Origin: Candidatus Gottesmanbacteria bacterium RIFOXYB1_FULL_47_11
GTDB lineage: Bacteria > Patescibacteriota > Microgenomatia > UBA10105 > UBA927
DNA length: 15,201 nt
Assembly (NCBI GenBank): GCA_001779455.1
Contig: MFKE01000016.1
Span: 85,273-100,473, forward strand
Direction: 5' to 3'
Below, in pieces: positions 1-6,093 of the stretch. Made by a program: the position numbers and the translations under genes. The notes beneath the pieces were generated by a model that searched no databases, was not told the origin of the DNA, and saw nothing but the letters and a program-made list of their open reading frames with translations. The stretch's first letter is position 1, and every line of letters begins with the position of its first letter.

Positions 1-422
1 GCCCAATACATAATGGATGCCAGATGGCATACGCCGTCACCGGTTAAGTATCCGTCGGATTTAAACCCGTCGGTCCAGTTGAAGTGCGCACGCATGGTTT
101 TGGTGACTTTATCCCCAAACTGTGGCAATACCTTTTCATGGAAAGAAAAGATTTCTCCGGGATTGAGTGTGAGCATGTAGGTTTTTGGTTTGGTTACAGC
201 TGACCAATCAATTTTGGTGGGATCTGAAATGGCTCCATCCATATAATTGAGGGTGAGGAGAATGTTATCTTTGAATACACCGCTTACCCGAGGATCCGGA
301 TAGCGGTTGGCAAGTGACATAGTGCGCTCGGCCCGCACGCTTGAGGCTCCGAGCACGTAGTCTACGGTCATGGTTTTGGCCGTGGTAATAGCATAAATGG
401 CAGCAGCAAGAAGAGTGTTCAT
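1..422 (-). CDS. VanW-like protein, CPR type (5' part; gene continues off the left edge)
   Basis: The minus-strand frame is open from ATG 422 to the window edge, giving 140 residues. It contains LNPGEIFSFHEKVLP (about residues 86-100), matching the VanW pattern LxPGExFSFxxxVxP, and GDGVCHLAS (about 128-136), matching the VanW GxGVCQxS segment with H in place of Q, as I recall from VanW-like proteins of Patescibacteria. VanW proteins are envelope-associated and are found in vancomycin-resistance clusters and widely outside them. Their biochemical role is not settled, so no resistance function is claimed. The N-terminus is only weakly hydrophobic. ATG 422 is the sensible start because an in-frame TAG lies a few codons upstream, inside the leader hairpin. 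There is no Shine-Dalgarno sequence. The gene has its own strong promoter (464-492) and a terminator-like leader. The C-terminal part is outside the window. Confidence 0.85.
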   Translation of the reverse strand, partial: MNTLLAAAIYAITTAKTMTVDYVLGASSVRAERTMSLANRYPDPRVSGVFKDNILLTLNYMDGAISDPTKIDWSAVTKPKTYMLTLNPGEIFSFHEKVLPQFGDKVTKTMRAHFNWTDGFKSDGYLTGDGVCHLASIMYW

Positions 423-449
423 AAAAATAAAATCCCGCCACTAGCGGGA
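423..449 (-). terminator. Terminator-like hairpin and T tract in the vanW-like leader, abutting the ATG
   Basis: On the minus strand the stem TCCCGC/GCGGGA (449-444 with 438-433, 5-nt loop) is followed by TTTTATTTTT (432-423), and ATG 422 follows at once. The predicted transcription start lies upstream of the hairpin, so it sits inside the 5' leader of this gene, not at the end of another transcript. It could act as an attenuator, a start-proximal pause, or a translation control element. Confidence 0.7.
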
Positions 450-463
450 ATAATTGAAGTGTA

Positions 464-492
464 ATTGTAGCATACTATAAGATATTTGTCAA
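464..492 (-). promoter_or_regulatory. Sigma70-type promoter of the vanW-like gene
   Basis: On the minus strand TTGACA (492-487) and TACAAT (469-464) are separated by exactly 17 nt. This is near consensus and uses the same two hexamers and spacing as the greA promoter in this window. Transcription should start near 457, leaving a leader of about 35 nt before ATG 422. The promoter begins about 24 nt after the stop codon of the 106-aa gene. Confidence 0.8.
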
Positions 493-516
493 TGCCGACT
501 ACGTCGGGGATTAAGG

Positions 517-837
517 CTATTTTGAGGCTGTCAGGACGTGCTTTTTGACCTCTTTGAGGAGCTTCCGTTTCGTCTTATTTGCACGGTCCAGAATTGCCAG
601 CTCTATGTTTATTGCACAGTGTTCCTGCAGGTAGCGCATGAGTTTGGTATCATTCGGTGCGCGATGAAAGTGTGCCAGAAATTCCTCATGTTTTTCCCGT
701 GGCAGGTAGGAAAAAATAACATCCAAAATTTCGTGTTGCAGGACGGCATCAATAAGCTCAAGCGCCTTTTTGTCTTTGCCTACGACAAGCTCGATTTCTT
801 CAACGATAATTAAATGGTCATAAAATAGGTTTGCCAT
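517..837 (-). CDS. Hypothetical 106-aa helical protein
   Basis: A 106-residue protein with no motif I can assign. It is rich in amphipathic helix: acidic and hydrophobic N-terminal half, and a basic C-terminal end (RANKTKRKLLKEVKKH). There is no signal peptide or membrane segment. It looks like a small cytosolic helical protein of the kind common in CPR genomes. A DUF5663-like relationship is possible but only an impression. The start overlaps the 3' end of the 302-aa gene by 20 nt. No Shine-Dalgarno sequence is visible, but a TACAAT hexamer (850-845) lies 7 nt before the ATG inside the upstream gene, so it may be transcribed as a leaderless mRNA as well as by read-through. A weak CCGAC/GTCGG hairpin follows the stop but lacks a T tract. 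Confidence 0.75.
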   Translation of the reverse strand: MANLFYDHLIIVEEIELVVGKDKKALELIDAVLQHEILDVIFSYLPREKHEEFLAHFHRAPNDTKLMRYLQEHCAINIELAILDRANKTKRKLLKEVKKHVLTASK

Positions 838-1726
838 ATCTTACATTGTACTCCACAGGACCCAATGGAATTTCCGCATTCGGGTCGTTTACAAAAAAGA
901 GCAAAACAGCCCCTTTCTGCATGTGGACATTCAGGCCAAGATAGCCCATCACCTCCGGAGATCCGCCGAAGTGTTTACCGGTCCAGTTGGCAGGGCCTGC
1001 ATCCGCGACGTCCGCAACCACCGTTTTTCCGTTGACGGGGTTCACCACCAGTACCTTGCGGTATTTGTACCACTGGGAAAGCTCCCGGGTACGGGTGTTC
1101 CAGTCGGGGAGATAGAGTGTCTGGACGGCAACGTACCATTTCTCTTTTTGTATCAGATCCTGCGTCAGCTGGTCGCGGGAAGGAGCGAAATATCCCCATG
1201 CGCCGCGGCCGGGCGTGATGCCGGAGTTTTGATATGCGTCGTGTTCGCTCACTGAGTCTCCCGGAAACCGGGGGAGGTGTTGTTCGGCGCCGATAAATCC
1301 GTACGTCGTATTTAAATGTTCATTGGAGAGCGTTCCGTGGGCATCGATGCCCCAGATGGATTTTAGTTCCTGACTAACAGCGTCTTCTTCAGGGCGTGTA
1401 AGTGGGCGCACATCGTCGGGCAGGAGTGATTTCAATTGATTGGTGAGCATCGTGCGCAATTGATCAGCGCTCATCGTCGCAATCTGGTTTGCCGGAGTAG
1501 AAAGAACCTGCTGGGTGAGCGGTTGACCAAAAAGCATGGCGCTTGCCATAGCGGTGGTTGCAGCCGCACGTACAGCATGCTGCCGGAAATGCTCAAGGTT
1601 AACACCATGATTATGAAAGAAAGTCACCACATGCGGGTGGCGTTTGTGGAGTTTTTTTCGGCTCACTTCCGCCTGTTTGGCGAGTCCGAGGTAGAGCTTA
1701 CTGGCATTGAGCGTGCTCTTGTACAT
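818..1726 (-). CDS. Membrane-anchored protein with C-terminal double-psi-barrel (RlpA-like) segment
   Basis: A 302-aa protein read from ATG 1726; a TTG three bases earlier in the same frame is less likely. A basic N-terminal region (1-50) precedes a short hydrophobic Ala/Met-rich segment (about 52-67) that could be a membrane anchor or signal. The middle (70-220) is unassigned. The C-terminal part (about 223-280), with KVLVVNPVNGKTVVADVADAG then GPANWTGKHFGGSPEVM, resembles the double-psi beta-barrel of RlpA/expansin-like proteins (NxxNGKxVxxxVxDxGP followed by a DLS-like segment). Such domains bind or cleave cell-wall glycans, and the nearby VanW-like gene fits an envelope role. The expected catalytic residues cannot be confirmed. 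The gene overlaps the next gene by 20 nt and has a -10-like TATACT 8 nt before its ATG. Confidence 0.7.
   Translation of the reverse strand: MYKSTLNASKLYLGLAKQAEVSRKKLHKRHPHVVTFFHNHGVNLEHFRQHAVRAAATTAMASAMLFGQPLTQQVLSTPANQIATMSADQLRTMLTNQLKSLLPDDVRPLTRPEEDAVSQELKSIWGIDAHGTLSNEHLNTTYGFIGAEQHLPRFPGDSVSEHDAYQNSGITPGRGAWGYFAPSRDQLTQDLIQKEKWYVAVQTLYLPDWNTRTRELSQWYKYRKVLVVNPVNGKTVVADVADAGPANWTGKHFGGSPEVMGYLGLNVHMQKGAVLLFFVNDPNAEIPLGPVEYNVRYGKPIL
845..850 (-). promoter_or_regulatory. Possible -10 box of the 106-aa gene (inside the upstream CDS)
   Basis: TACAAT on the minus strand, 7 nt before ATG 837, with no convincing -35. It is listed because its spacing matches the other putative leaderless starts in the window. 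It encodes Tyr-Asn in the overlapping gene, so it may be coincidental. Confidence 0.35.
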
Positions 1727-1734
1727 CAATTATC

Positions 1735-1740
1735 AGTATA
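1735..1740 (-). promoter_or_regulatory. -10 box of the 302-aa gene; predicted leaderless start
   Basis: TATACT on the minus strand, 8 nt before ATG 1726. A transcription start about 7 nt downstream would fall essentially on the ATG. A TTAACA lies upstream at a short 14-nt spacing, so the -35 is unconvincing. It sits between the helix-turn-helix gene stop (1757) and this start. Confidence 0.5.
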
Positions 1741-1756
1741 GCAAAGAACCCCCGTG

Positions 1757-2002
1757 TTAAATCGGCAGAATTTCCTGTTTAGAGGAGGGGCGCGGTACGG
1801 ATCTTTTTACGGAGTGTTCTTTCTTCACCATCTCCGCAATAGAAAATTCCAGAAGATCGTTTTTGAGGATGACAAAAACCCCTGTTCCGCCGGCCGAAAT
1901 CTTACGGGCTTTTAGTTGTTTATTCGTAATCCATCTGCGGATTGTACCCGGATGTTTTTTGAGAAAGCTAGCCGCTTCAGCAACAGTCAAAATCTCATTC
2001 AT
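1757..2002 (-). CDS. Small helix-turn-helix DNA-binding protein (excisionase/MerR-like fold)
   Basis: An 81-aa protein. Residues 4-35 (LTVAEAASFLKKHPGTIRRW and on) are a typical helix-turn-helix of the excisionase/MerR-like family (VxEAAxxLxxxxxTIRRWxxxGxL), followed by a short beta wing (36-50) and a basic disordered tail. The longer reading from 2122 would add 40 unlike residues and run across the divergent gene, whereas ATG 2002 has a good promoter 7 nt upstream. No integrase or phage gene is nearby, so it is more likely a local transcription regulator than a true excisionase. It is divergent from the 69-aa gene across 70 bp and could regulate both, which is inference. Confidence 0.85.
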   Translation of the reverse strand: MNEILTVAEAASFLKKHPGTIRRWITNKQLKARKISAGGTGVFVILKNDLLEFSIAEMVKKEHSVKRSVPRPSSKQEILPI

Positions 2003-2009
2003 CGGCTGC

Positions 2010-2039
2010 AGTATATACCCCGCCGATATGGATTTGCAA
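2010..2039 (-). promoter_or_regulatory. Promoter of the helix-turn-helix gene; predicted leaderless start
   Basis: On the minus strand TTGCAA (2039-2034), an 18-nt spacer, TATACT (2015-2010), then 7 nt to ATG 2002. The ten bases AGTATATACC (plus strand, 2010-2019) form a 9/10 inverted match with GGTGTATACT (2056-2065), the -10 region of the divergent gene. Confidence 0.6.
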
Positions 2040-2057
2040 ACGAACGGGATAAAAAGG

Positions 2058-2065
2058 TGTATACT
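2058..2065 (+). promoter_or_regulatory. -10 region of the 69-aa gene; predicted leaderless start
   Basis: TGTATACT with TATACT at 2060-2065, 7 nt before ATG 2073. No clear -35 is visible. It is part of the inverted pair with the divergent promoter. Confidence 0.5.
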
Positions 2066-2072
2066 TGGCCGT

Positions 2073-2282
2073 ATGTTGCCGACAAAAGAAGCACCGAAAC
2101 TAGATCCTTTTGTGATTCTCATTCCTGAAAGGGATGGGAAGCCGCCCTATAAAAGATTTGATCTGGATATCGATATACAATATCTAGGCTTGACCCCGGA
2201 AGATTTAAATAGCATAAGTATTGAAACCATCCGCACGTTAGCTGAATGGAAATTGGATGCTGAAATGCGTTCTGTCAGCTGA
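2073..2282 (+). CDS. Hypothetical 69-aa acidic protein
   Basis: ATG 2073 opens a 69-residue frame ending in TGA. The sequence (KLDPFVILIPERDGKPPYKR, then an Asp-rich stretch, then LTPEDLNSISIETIRTLAEWKL) looks like a real soluble protein with a short beta part and two C-terminal helices, but I recognise no family. A longer in-frame reading from 1863 is rejected because it would lie antisense to the helix-turn-helix gene. The start is supported by TATACT 7 nt upstream. It ends 19 nt before the lamin-tail gene, with no terminator between them. Confidence 0.65.
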   Translation: MLPTKEAPKLDPFVILIPERDGKPPYKRFDLDIDIQYLGLTPEDLNSISIETIRTLAEWKLDAEMRSVS

Positions 2283-2285
2283 CCG

Positions 2286-2293
2286 TGTATACT
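2286..2293 (+). promoter_or_regulatory. -10 region of the lamin-tail gene; predicted leaderless start
   Basis: TGTATACT, with TATACT at 2288-2293, 8 nt before ATG 2302. The same eight bases precede the 69-aa gene at 2058-2065. No convincing -35 or Shine-Dalgarno sequence. Confidence 0.5.
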
Positions 2294-2301
2294 CCGTGTA
2301 C

Positions 2302-3108
2302 ATGAAACGGGCAGTGTTTATTATTGCAGGACTATTCATCTATTTTTTAGGCGCAGGATCGGTGCATGCTGCGGTGGTTATTAATGAAATCCGTCCGAAA
2401 ACAAGTTTGCCGGATTACGCTTTTGTGGAACTGTATAACAGCGGAGGCACACGTGTTGATTTAAATCAATGGAAACTGGAAAACGTTTCTTCGCCGGCTA
2501 CGTCCTATATATTACCCGCAAGCGCAATTATTGAACCGAACGGGTTTCTTGTTTTCTCCCGTCCACAAAGCGGCATTATATTCAATATCGACGGAGACAC
2601 GGTAAAGCTGACTGATTTCGGAGGATCGGTTGTCGACAGTCAGAGTTATCCGGGGACATTGGGATATAACAATGCAATGGGTAGAAGCGCCGATGGCACC
2701 GGTGTATGGACCTCTTGTACAGAAGCTACTCCCGGAAGATCCAACCTTTGTCCTGAGCCGTCACCAACGCCCACCCCCACGCCGACGCCGGTTGTCCCGA
2801 CCGCTACATCAACTCCCACTCCGATGTCTGTTGTTCCAACCCCAACGCCGACCCCGACAATAATTTCTCCGCTTTCTACCGAGAAACCGCTGTCGTCTTC
2901 GCGCGTGACATTCGGTCAGATTGCAGGCATACAGACCGAAACAGAAGCTATTACACCGACGGCTACCCCGGCGGCAAAAATACCTCCGTTGTTGGAGGCG
3001 TACCATTTCGCTGTGGAGAAACTTATGCTGTTTCAGGTAATTGCGGTTCTTGTCGGATGGGCGGTTATTGCACTTATAGCTATTTTGAGAAAGAATAGAA
3101 AAAGGTAA
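2302..3108 (+). CDS. Surface protein with lamin-tail domain, Pro/Thr linker and C-terminal anchor
   Basis: A 268-aa protein from ATG 2302. Residues 1-23 are a signal peptide (MKRAVFIIAGLF to SVHA, cut before AVVIN). Residues 24-150 match a lamin-tail domain: VVINEIRP, then FVELYNSG, then VDLNQWKLENV, with a Cys pair at 139/150 that could form a disulfide. Residues 151-187 are a Pro/Thr repeat stalk (PTPTPTPTP), with further Thr/Pro stretches to 223. Residues 242-262 form a transmembrane helix followed by a basic tail (RKNRKR), the layout of a sortase-like or simply membrane-anchored surface protein; no LPXTG is seen. Lamin-tail domains in bacteria occur on secreted nucleases and surface proteins; no nuclease is fused here. 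The reading from 2257 adds 15 unlike residues before the signal peptide, so ATG 2302 is preferred. Confidence 0.85.
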   Translation: MKRAVFIIAGLFIYFLGAGSVHAAVVINEIRPKTSLPDYAFVELYNSGGTRVDLNQWKLENVSSPATSYILPASAIIEPNGFLVFSRPQSGIIFNIDGDTVKLTDFGGSVVDSQSYPGTLGYNNAMGRSADGTGVWTSCTEATPGRSNLCPEPSPTPTPTPTPVVPTATSTPTPMSVVPTPTPTPTIISPLSTEKPLSSSRVTFGQIAGIQTETEAITPTATPAAKIPPLLEAYHFAVEKLMLFQVIAVLVGWAVIALIAILRKNRKR

Positions 3109-3140
3109 TATCTGCTATAGTAAATAAAAGGAGGAAATAT

Positions 3141-3632
3141 ATGAGCACAAAAGCATTTATCGGTATCGTTTTACTTCTTATTATCATCGGTGCCGGAGGA
3201 TTTTACCTCGGGCAAAATTATAAACTGGTTCCTGCCAGTGTCCCGAGTGTTCCCACCCCGACGCAGGAGGTATCACCTCAAACGTCAGCGCCGGTGGGTG
3301 TTGTAGTTACCGTCGCTCCTACCGTTGACGAAACGGCAGCAATTATGGTCGCAGTTAAGGCAGGACTCATTGCGGAGCACGGGAGTTTAGCTAGCACCAT
3401 GAACGTGACTGTCTCCAAAATTCAGGGGAATTATGCACAGGGCGGCGCGGTAGATCCGGCGAGCGTCGGCGGTGCGATGTGGTTTGCGGTGAAGGAAAAT
3501 GGGGTATGGAAATTAGTTTGGGACGGGAACGGAACAATCTCGTGTGATTTGATTACGCAATATCCCGATTTTCCCAAAACGATGATACCTGAGTGTTGGA
3601 ACGAGACGACACAAAAATCCGTTACGAGATAA
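3141..3632 (+). CDS. N-terminally anchored extracytoplasmic protein, CPR-type unknown
   Basis: A 163-aa protein. Residues 5-24 form a hydrophobic N-terminal anchor, 30-63 a Pro/Val/Thr-rich linker, and 64-163 a compact domain: VAVKAGLIAEHGS, then VTVSKIQGNYAQGGAVDP, GAMWFAVKENGVWKLVWDGNG, and a Cys pair at 135/152. The domain form is one I recall repeatedly from Patescibacteria genomes without a named function; the shape suggests a small NTF2/cystatin-like beta fold, which is inference. AGGAGG at 3129-3134, 6 nt before the ATG, is one of the few good Shine-Dalgarno sequences here. An extended -10 (TGcTATAGT, 3113-3121) suggests an internal promoter with a leader of about 13 nt. Confidence 0.75.
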   Translation: MSTKAFIGIVLLLIIIGAGGFYLGQNYKLVPASVPSVPTPTQEVSPQTSAPVGVVVTVAPTVDETAAIMVAVKAGLIAEHGSLASTMNVTVSKIQGNYAQGGAVDPASVGGAMWFAVKENGVWKLVWDGNGTISCDLITQYPDFPKTMIPECWNETTQKSVTR

Positions 3633-3638
3633 TATCAC

Positions 3639-5285
3639 ATGAAGAAATTATTTTGGTCGCTGCTGCTATTTTTGCTCGCGGCATTGCCCGCGCAAGCGGC
3701 AGAGCAAATTGATTTCTACCGGATAGACGCGACGATTCAATCTGACGCGTCCGTTTCGTTTATTGAGACGATTGACTACAACTTTGGCGCAGAAAGCCGG
3801 CATGGAATATTCCGAACTATCCCGACAACCAAAACAAACGCAGACAACAAAAAGTTTTCTCTTGAAATCACCGATATATCAGTGGAAGACCCGTTCACCA
3901 CAAGCCGGACAGGGGATGAGATTTCTATAAAAATCGGGGATGCCAACCGCACCATTACCGGTACGCACAGGTACACAATCCGCTACACGGTTTCCGGTGC
4001 GCTTACCTATTTTCCGGATCACGACGAGTTGTACTGGAACATGTTCGGAACAAATTGGGAGGTGCCGATTGTGCGGGGAGCCGCACACGTTACCATCCCC
4101 GGTACAACCGTCGATATTCAGACGAAATGTTTTACGGGAGCTTCAGGCGCTACCGGCGAAGATTGCACGACAACTCATCAGAGCGGAGTCGTTTCCACAA
4201 CACTTACAAAGTCTTTGGGTGCGTATGAGGGGATGAGTGTGGTTATCGGATTTCCGAAAGATCTGGTTGCCCTCGTCGATCCGAAAGAAGTCGTGCCGTT
4301 TCAGATGACTACGGCCGGGAAAATTGCACTTCTGATTTTTGGAATTCTGGCGTTCGGGTGGTATATCGCTGCGCCTTTAGCCGTAATTTGGTATTGGGTA
4401 AAACACGGCCGTGACCCCAAAGCTCCGATGGGAGTTGTCAGCGCGTGGTTTAGTCCGCCCAAAAACAGCGCGCTCAGAGATTTGACGCCTGTTGAGACCG
4501 GAACCCTTGTTGATGAGAGCGCGGATATGCGAGATATTTACGGAACACTTATTGATCTTGCGCGCCGCGGATATATAAAAATCGTTGAACGGTCCAAAGA
4601 TAAATTCAGTTTTACCAAAATGAAAGAATGGAAGGGGGACGGCGGACTCCAACCATTTGAACAGGAGCTTTTGACGGGACTCATCGGGGATAAAGAGACG
4701 GTAAAATTTGAAGACACCGAGCTGGCTGTCACCGCCAAAAAAGTATCCGATCAGGTGTACACGTCACTCGTTGCAGACGGATTTTTCCCCAAAAATCCGC
4801 AAAACGTGCGGAACCTTTTTTATGTGATTGCCGCTCTGGCATTCATTACCATGAATTTGCCTTTGACCATTATTGCAGGGATATTCGGCCGCCATATGCC
4901 GCGCAAAACCCTTTTCGGAGCACAAAGTGCAGCAATCGCCGCATCCCTCAAAAACTTTCTCGGAAGTCAGGAAAAACATCTTGCGTTTCAGGCAAAAAAT
5001 CAGATGTTTTTTGAAAAGCTATTGCCGTATGCAGTGGCGTTCGGTGTTGAAGATATTTGGGCAAAGCGGTTTGCGGATATCCCGATGACCCCGCCTGATT
5101 GGTACCAGACAAGGGGCACGACATTTAACAGTGTCGTGTTTGCCAAGTCTATCGGTAAGAGTTATGGGAGCGGATTTACCGCGGGTGCATCTCACCAATC
5201 CTCTACAGGATTCCGCTCAGGATTTTCTAGTGGTGGCGGATTTTCCGGCGGCGGAGGCGGCGGAGGCGGCGGAGGAAGTTGGTAG
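3639..5285 (+). CDS. DUF2207-family membrane protein with poly-Gly tail
   Basis: A 548-aa protein. Signal peptide 1-20 (cut after PAQA). The extracytoplasmic DUF2207 region (about 22-215) begins IDFYRIDATIQSDASVSFIETI and FGAESRHGIFRTIP, typical of the family, with Cys 164 and 176. A transmembrane helix lies at 228-254, followed by the cytoplasmic signature KHGRDPKAP and a region with YGTLIDLARRGYIKI (about 301-315). A second hydrophobic stretch is at 392-416. The tail (511-548) is Ser/Gly-rich, ending in ten consecutive Gly and SW, as is common in this family. The function of DUF2207 is unknown; it is a predicted envelope protein. It follows the previous gene by 6 nt with no Shine-Dalgarno; GATAAT lies 5 nt before the ATG. 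Confidence 0.85.
   Translation: MKKLFWSLLLFLLAALPAQAAEQIDFYRIDATIQSDASVSFIETIDYNFGAESRHGIFRTIPTTKTNADNKKFSLEITDISVEDPFTTSRTGDEISIKIGDANRTITGTHRYTIRYTVSGALTYFPDHDELYWNMFGTNWEVPIVRGAAHVTIPGTTVDIQTKCFTGASGATGEDCTTTHQSGVVSTTLTKSLGAYEGMSVVIGFPKDLVALVDPKEVVPFQMTTAGKIALLIFGILAFGWYIAAPLAVIWYWVKHGRDPKAPMGVVSAWFSPPKNSALRDLTPVETGTLVDESADMRDIYGTLIDLARRGYIKIVERSKDKFSFTKMKEWKGDGGLQPFEQELLTGLIGDKETVKFEDTELAVTAKKVSDQVYTSLVADGFFPKNPQNVRNLFYVIAALAFITMNLPLTIIAGIFGRHMPRKTLFGAQSAAIAASLKNFLGSQEKHLAFQAKNQMFFEKLLPYAVAFGVEDIWAKRFADIPMTPPDWYQTRGTTFNSVVFAKSIGKSYGSGFTAGASHQSSTGFRSGFSSGGGFSGGGGGGGGGGSW
5236..5277 (+). repeat. GGC/GGA low-complexity tract coding poly-Gly
   Basis: An imperfect GGCGGCGGA-type repeat near the 3' end of the DUF2207 gene encodes a Gly-rich run that includes ten consecutive Gly (residues 537-546). 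Such tracts can change length by slippage; the frame is intact here. Confidence 0.7.
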
Positions 5286-5340
5286 TGCGAGTACACCTGT
5301 TGGGACGAAATCGGAACGGTTTTGAAGCTAAATGCAGGAA

Positions 5341-5360
5341 TTGATATAGTTTGATATAAT
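5341..5360 (+). promoter_or_regulatory. Tandem 10-bp repeat carrying an extended -10 box
   Basis: TTGATATAGT (5341-5350) is followed directly by TTGATATAAT (5351-5360), identical at 9 of 10 bases. The second copy holds an extended -10 (TGaTATAAT, TATAAT at 5355-5360), 6 nt before ATG 5367. The first copy holds a weaker TGaTATAGT one helical turn upstream. No -35 at normal spacing. A leaderless start is predicted. Confidence 0.6.
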
Positions 5361-5366
5361 ACTGGC

Positions 5367-5921
5367 ATGAGTTTAAAAGAACTTCAAAGGCAACATGAAG
5401 CCGAACAAGCCGCTGCGGAATTAAAGCGACAAAGGCAAATCTCATCGGATCAAACAGAGCATGCAGAAAGTGAGGCTTTAAGGTTAAAAGATCATAAGCT
5501 ACGGATGCAGCAACAAGAGCAAGCAATGAATGAAATTTGGTCTAAAAGTGGTATTGAAGAAGTTTTTAGAGAAGCCCAAGAACTTAAAGATGGAACTCTT
5601 ACAATCAGCGAAACACATATACCTTCTTTTGAAGAAACATACTCAGGACACGTATCTCGTTCATTACGATTAGAATGGAAAGTGCCCACTGGTAGTTATC
5701 TTTTTGGTCTAGTTAAGGAGTATTCTCAATATGATGTGAGAACCCACGTCTTACCTAATTCAATTTGGTTCAACACAAGTAACGATGAGTTAGATGTACC
5801 CCAAGCTTACGATAGGGGGATTATTGAAAAAAAGGTCTTTAACTTGATACAAAATGCAAAACCAATTGATCATTCTCCACCGAAACCCTCGTCGTACTCA
5901 AATAGAAATCCGGGCTGGTAA
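5367..5921 (+). CDS. Hypothetical 184-aa protein with N-terminal coiled coil
   Basis: Residues 1-60 are Gln/Glu/Lys/Arg-rich with heptad-like spacing and almost certainly a coiled coil. Residues 61-165 are a mixed globular domain (GIEEVFREAQELKDG, then LRLEWKVPTGSYLFGLVKEYS), and the tail is Pro/Ser-rich. No signal peptide, membrane segment or recognised motif is seen. The reading frame is visibly A+T-richer than its neighbours and uses fewer CGG/CCG codons, so it may be a more recent arrival. It has its own promoter, with no Shine-Dalgarno, and it converges on tRNA-Glu with about 23 bp between them and no obvious terminator. Confidence 0.7.
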   Translation: MSLKELQRQHEAEQAAAELKRQRQISSDQTEHAESEALRLKDHKLRMQQQEQAMNEIWSKSGIEEVFREAQELKDGTLTISETHIPSFEETYSGHVSRSLRLEWKVPTGSYLFGLVKEYSQYDVRTHVLPNSIWFNTSNDELDVPQAYDRGIIEKKVFNLIQNAKPIDHSPPKPSSYSNRNPGW

Positions 5922-5944
5922 ATTATTATTTTTAGGTTAAATTG

Positions 5945-6018
5945 TACCCCCAGCCGGATTCGAACCGGCGATCTACGCCTTGAGAAGGCGTCGTCCTAGG
6001 CCGCTAGACGATGGGGGC
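5945..6018 (-). tRNA. tRNA-Glu(CUC)
   Basis: The minus strand folds as a full cloverleaf. The acceptor stem is GCCCCCA with TGGGGGT (G1-U72, as in many bacterial tRNA-Glu), followed by discriminator A. The D arm is GTCTAGCGGCCTAGGAC, the anticodon stem is ACGCC/GGCGT with loop TTCTCAA, and the T arm is GCCGGTTCGAATCCGGC. The anticodon is CTC (5984-5982), reading GAG. CCA is not encoded (the next bases are CAA) and must be added after transcription. Confidence 0.95.
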
Positions 6019-6028
6019 GTTGAAGCTA

Positions 6029-6057
6029 ATTTTAGCAGCTTACTATTGACATAGCAA
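6029..6057 (-). promoter_or_regulatory. Promoter of tRNA-Glu
   Basis: On the minus strand TTGCTA (6057-6052), a 17-nt spacer and TAAAAT (6034-6029), ending 10 nt before the mature 5' end. Its -35 box directly abuts the -35 box of the greA promoter on the other strand. Confidence 0.6.
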
Positions 6058-6074
6058 TCCGAATTCGGTACAAT
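6046..6074 (+). promoter_or_regulatory. Sigma70-type promoter of greA
   Basis: TTGACA (6046-6051), a 17-nt spacer and TACAAT (6069-6074). Transcription should begin near 6081, giving a leader of about 50-55 nt that contains the terminator-like hairpin. Confidence 0.8.
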
Positions 6075-6093
6075 TTTTTAGCATTAATTATCG

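Noticed and set aside
495..507. CCGAC-TAC-GTCGG hairpin as terminator of the 106-aa gene
   Set aside because: Only five pairs, a 3-nt loop and no T tract in the direction of transcription.
923..1255. Plus-strand open frame opposite the 302-aa gene, and similar antisense frames across lysS, serS, the MFS gene and DUF2207
   Set aside because: These mirror real coding sequence, have arginine/cysteine-rich or low-quality sequence, and lack start signals.
1863..2072. Longer plus-strand reading upstream of the 69-aa protein
   Set aside because: It lies antisense to the well-supported helix-turn-helix gene, and ATG 2073 has a -10 box 7 nt upstream.
2003..2122. N-terminal extension of the helix-turn-helix protein to 2122
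   Set aside because: The extra 40 residues do not look like a protein domain and overlap the divergent 69-aa gene and both promoters.
2763..2865. C-rich repeat in the lamin-tail gene as a regulatory DNA repeat
   Set aside because: It is simply the coding of the Pro/Thr stalk (PTPTPTP), with synonymous variation between units.
5945..6018. tRNA-Glu as an integration site of a mobile element
   Set aside because: No integrase and no duplicated tRNA 3' end were found nearby.
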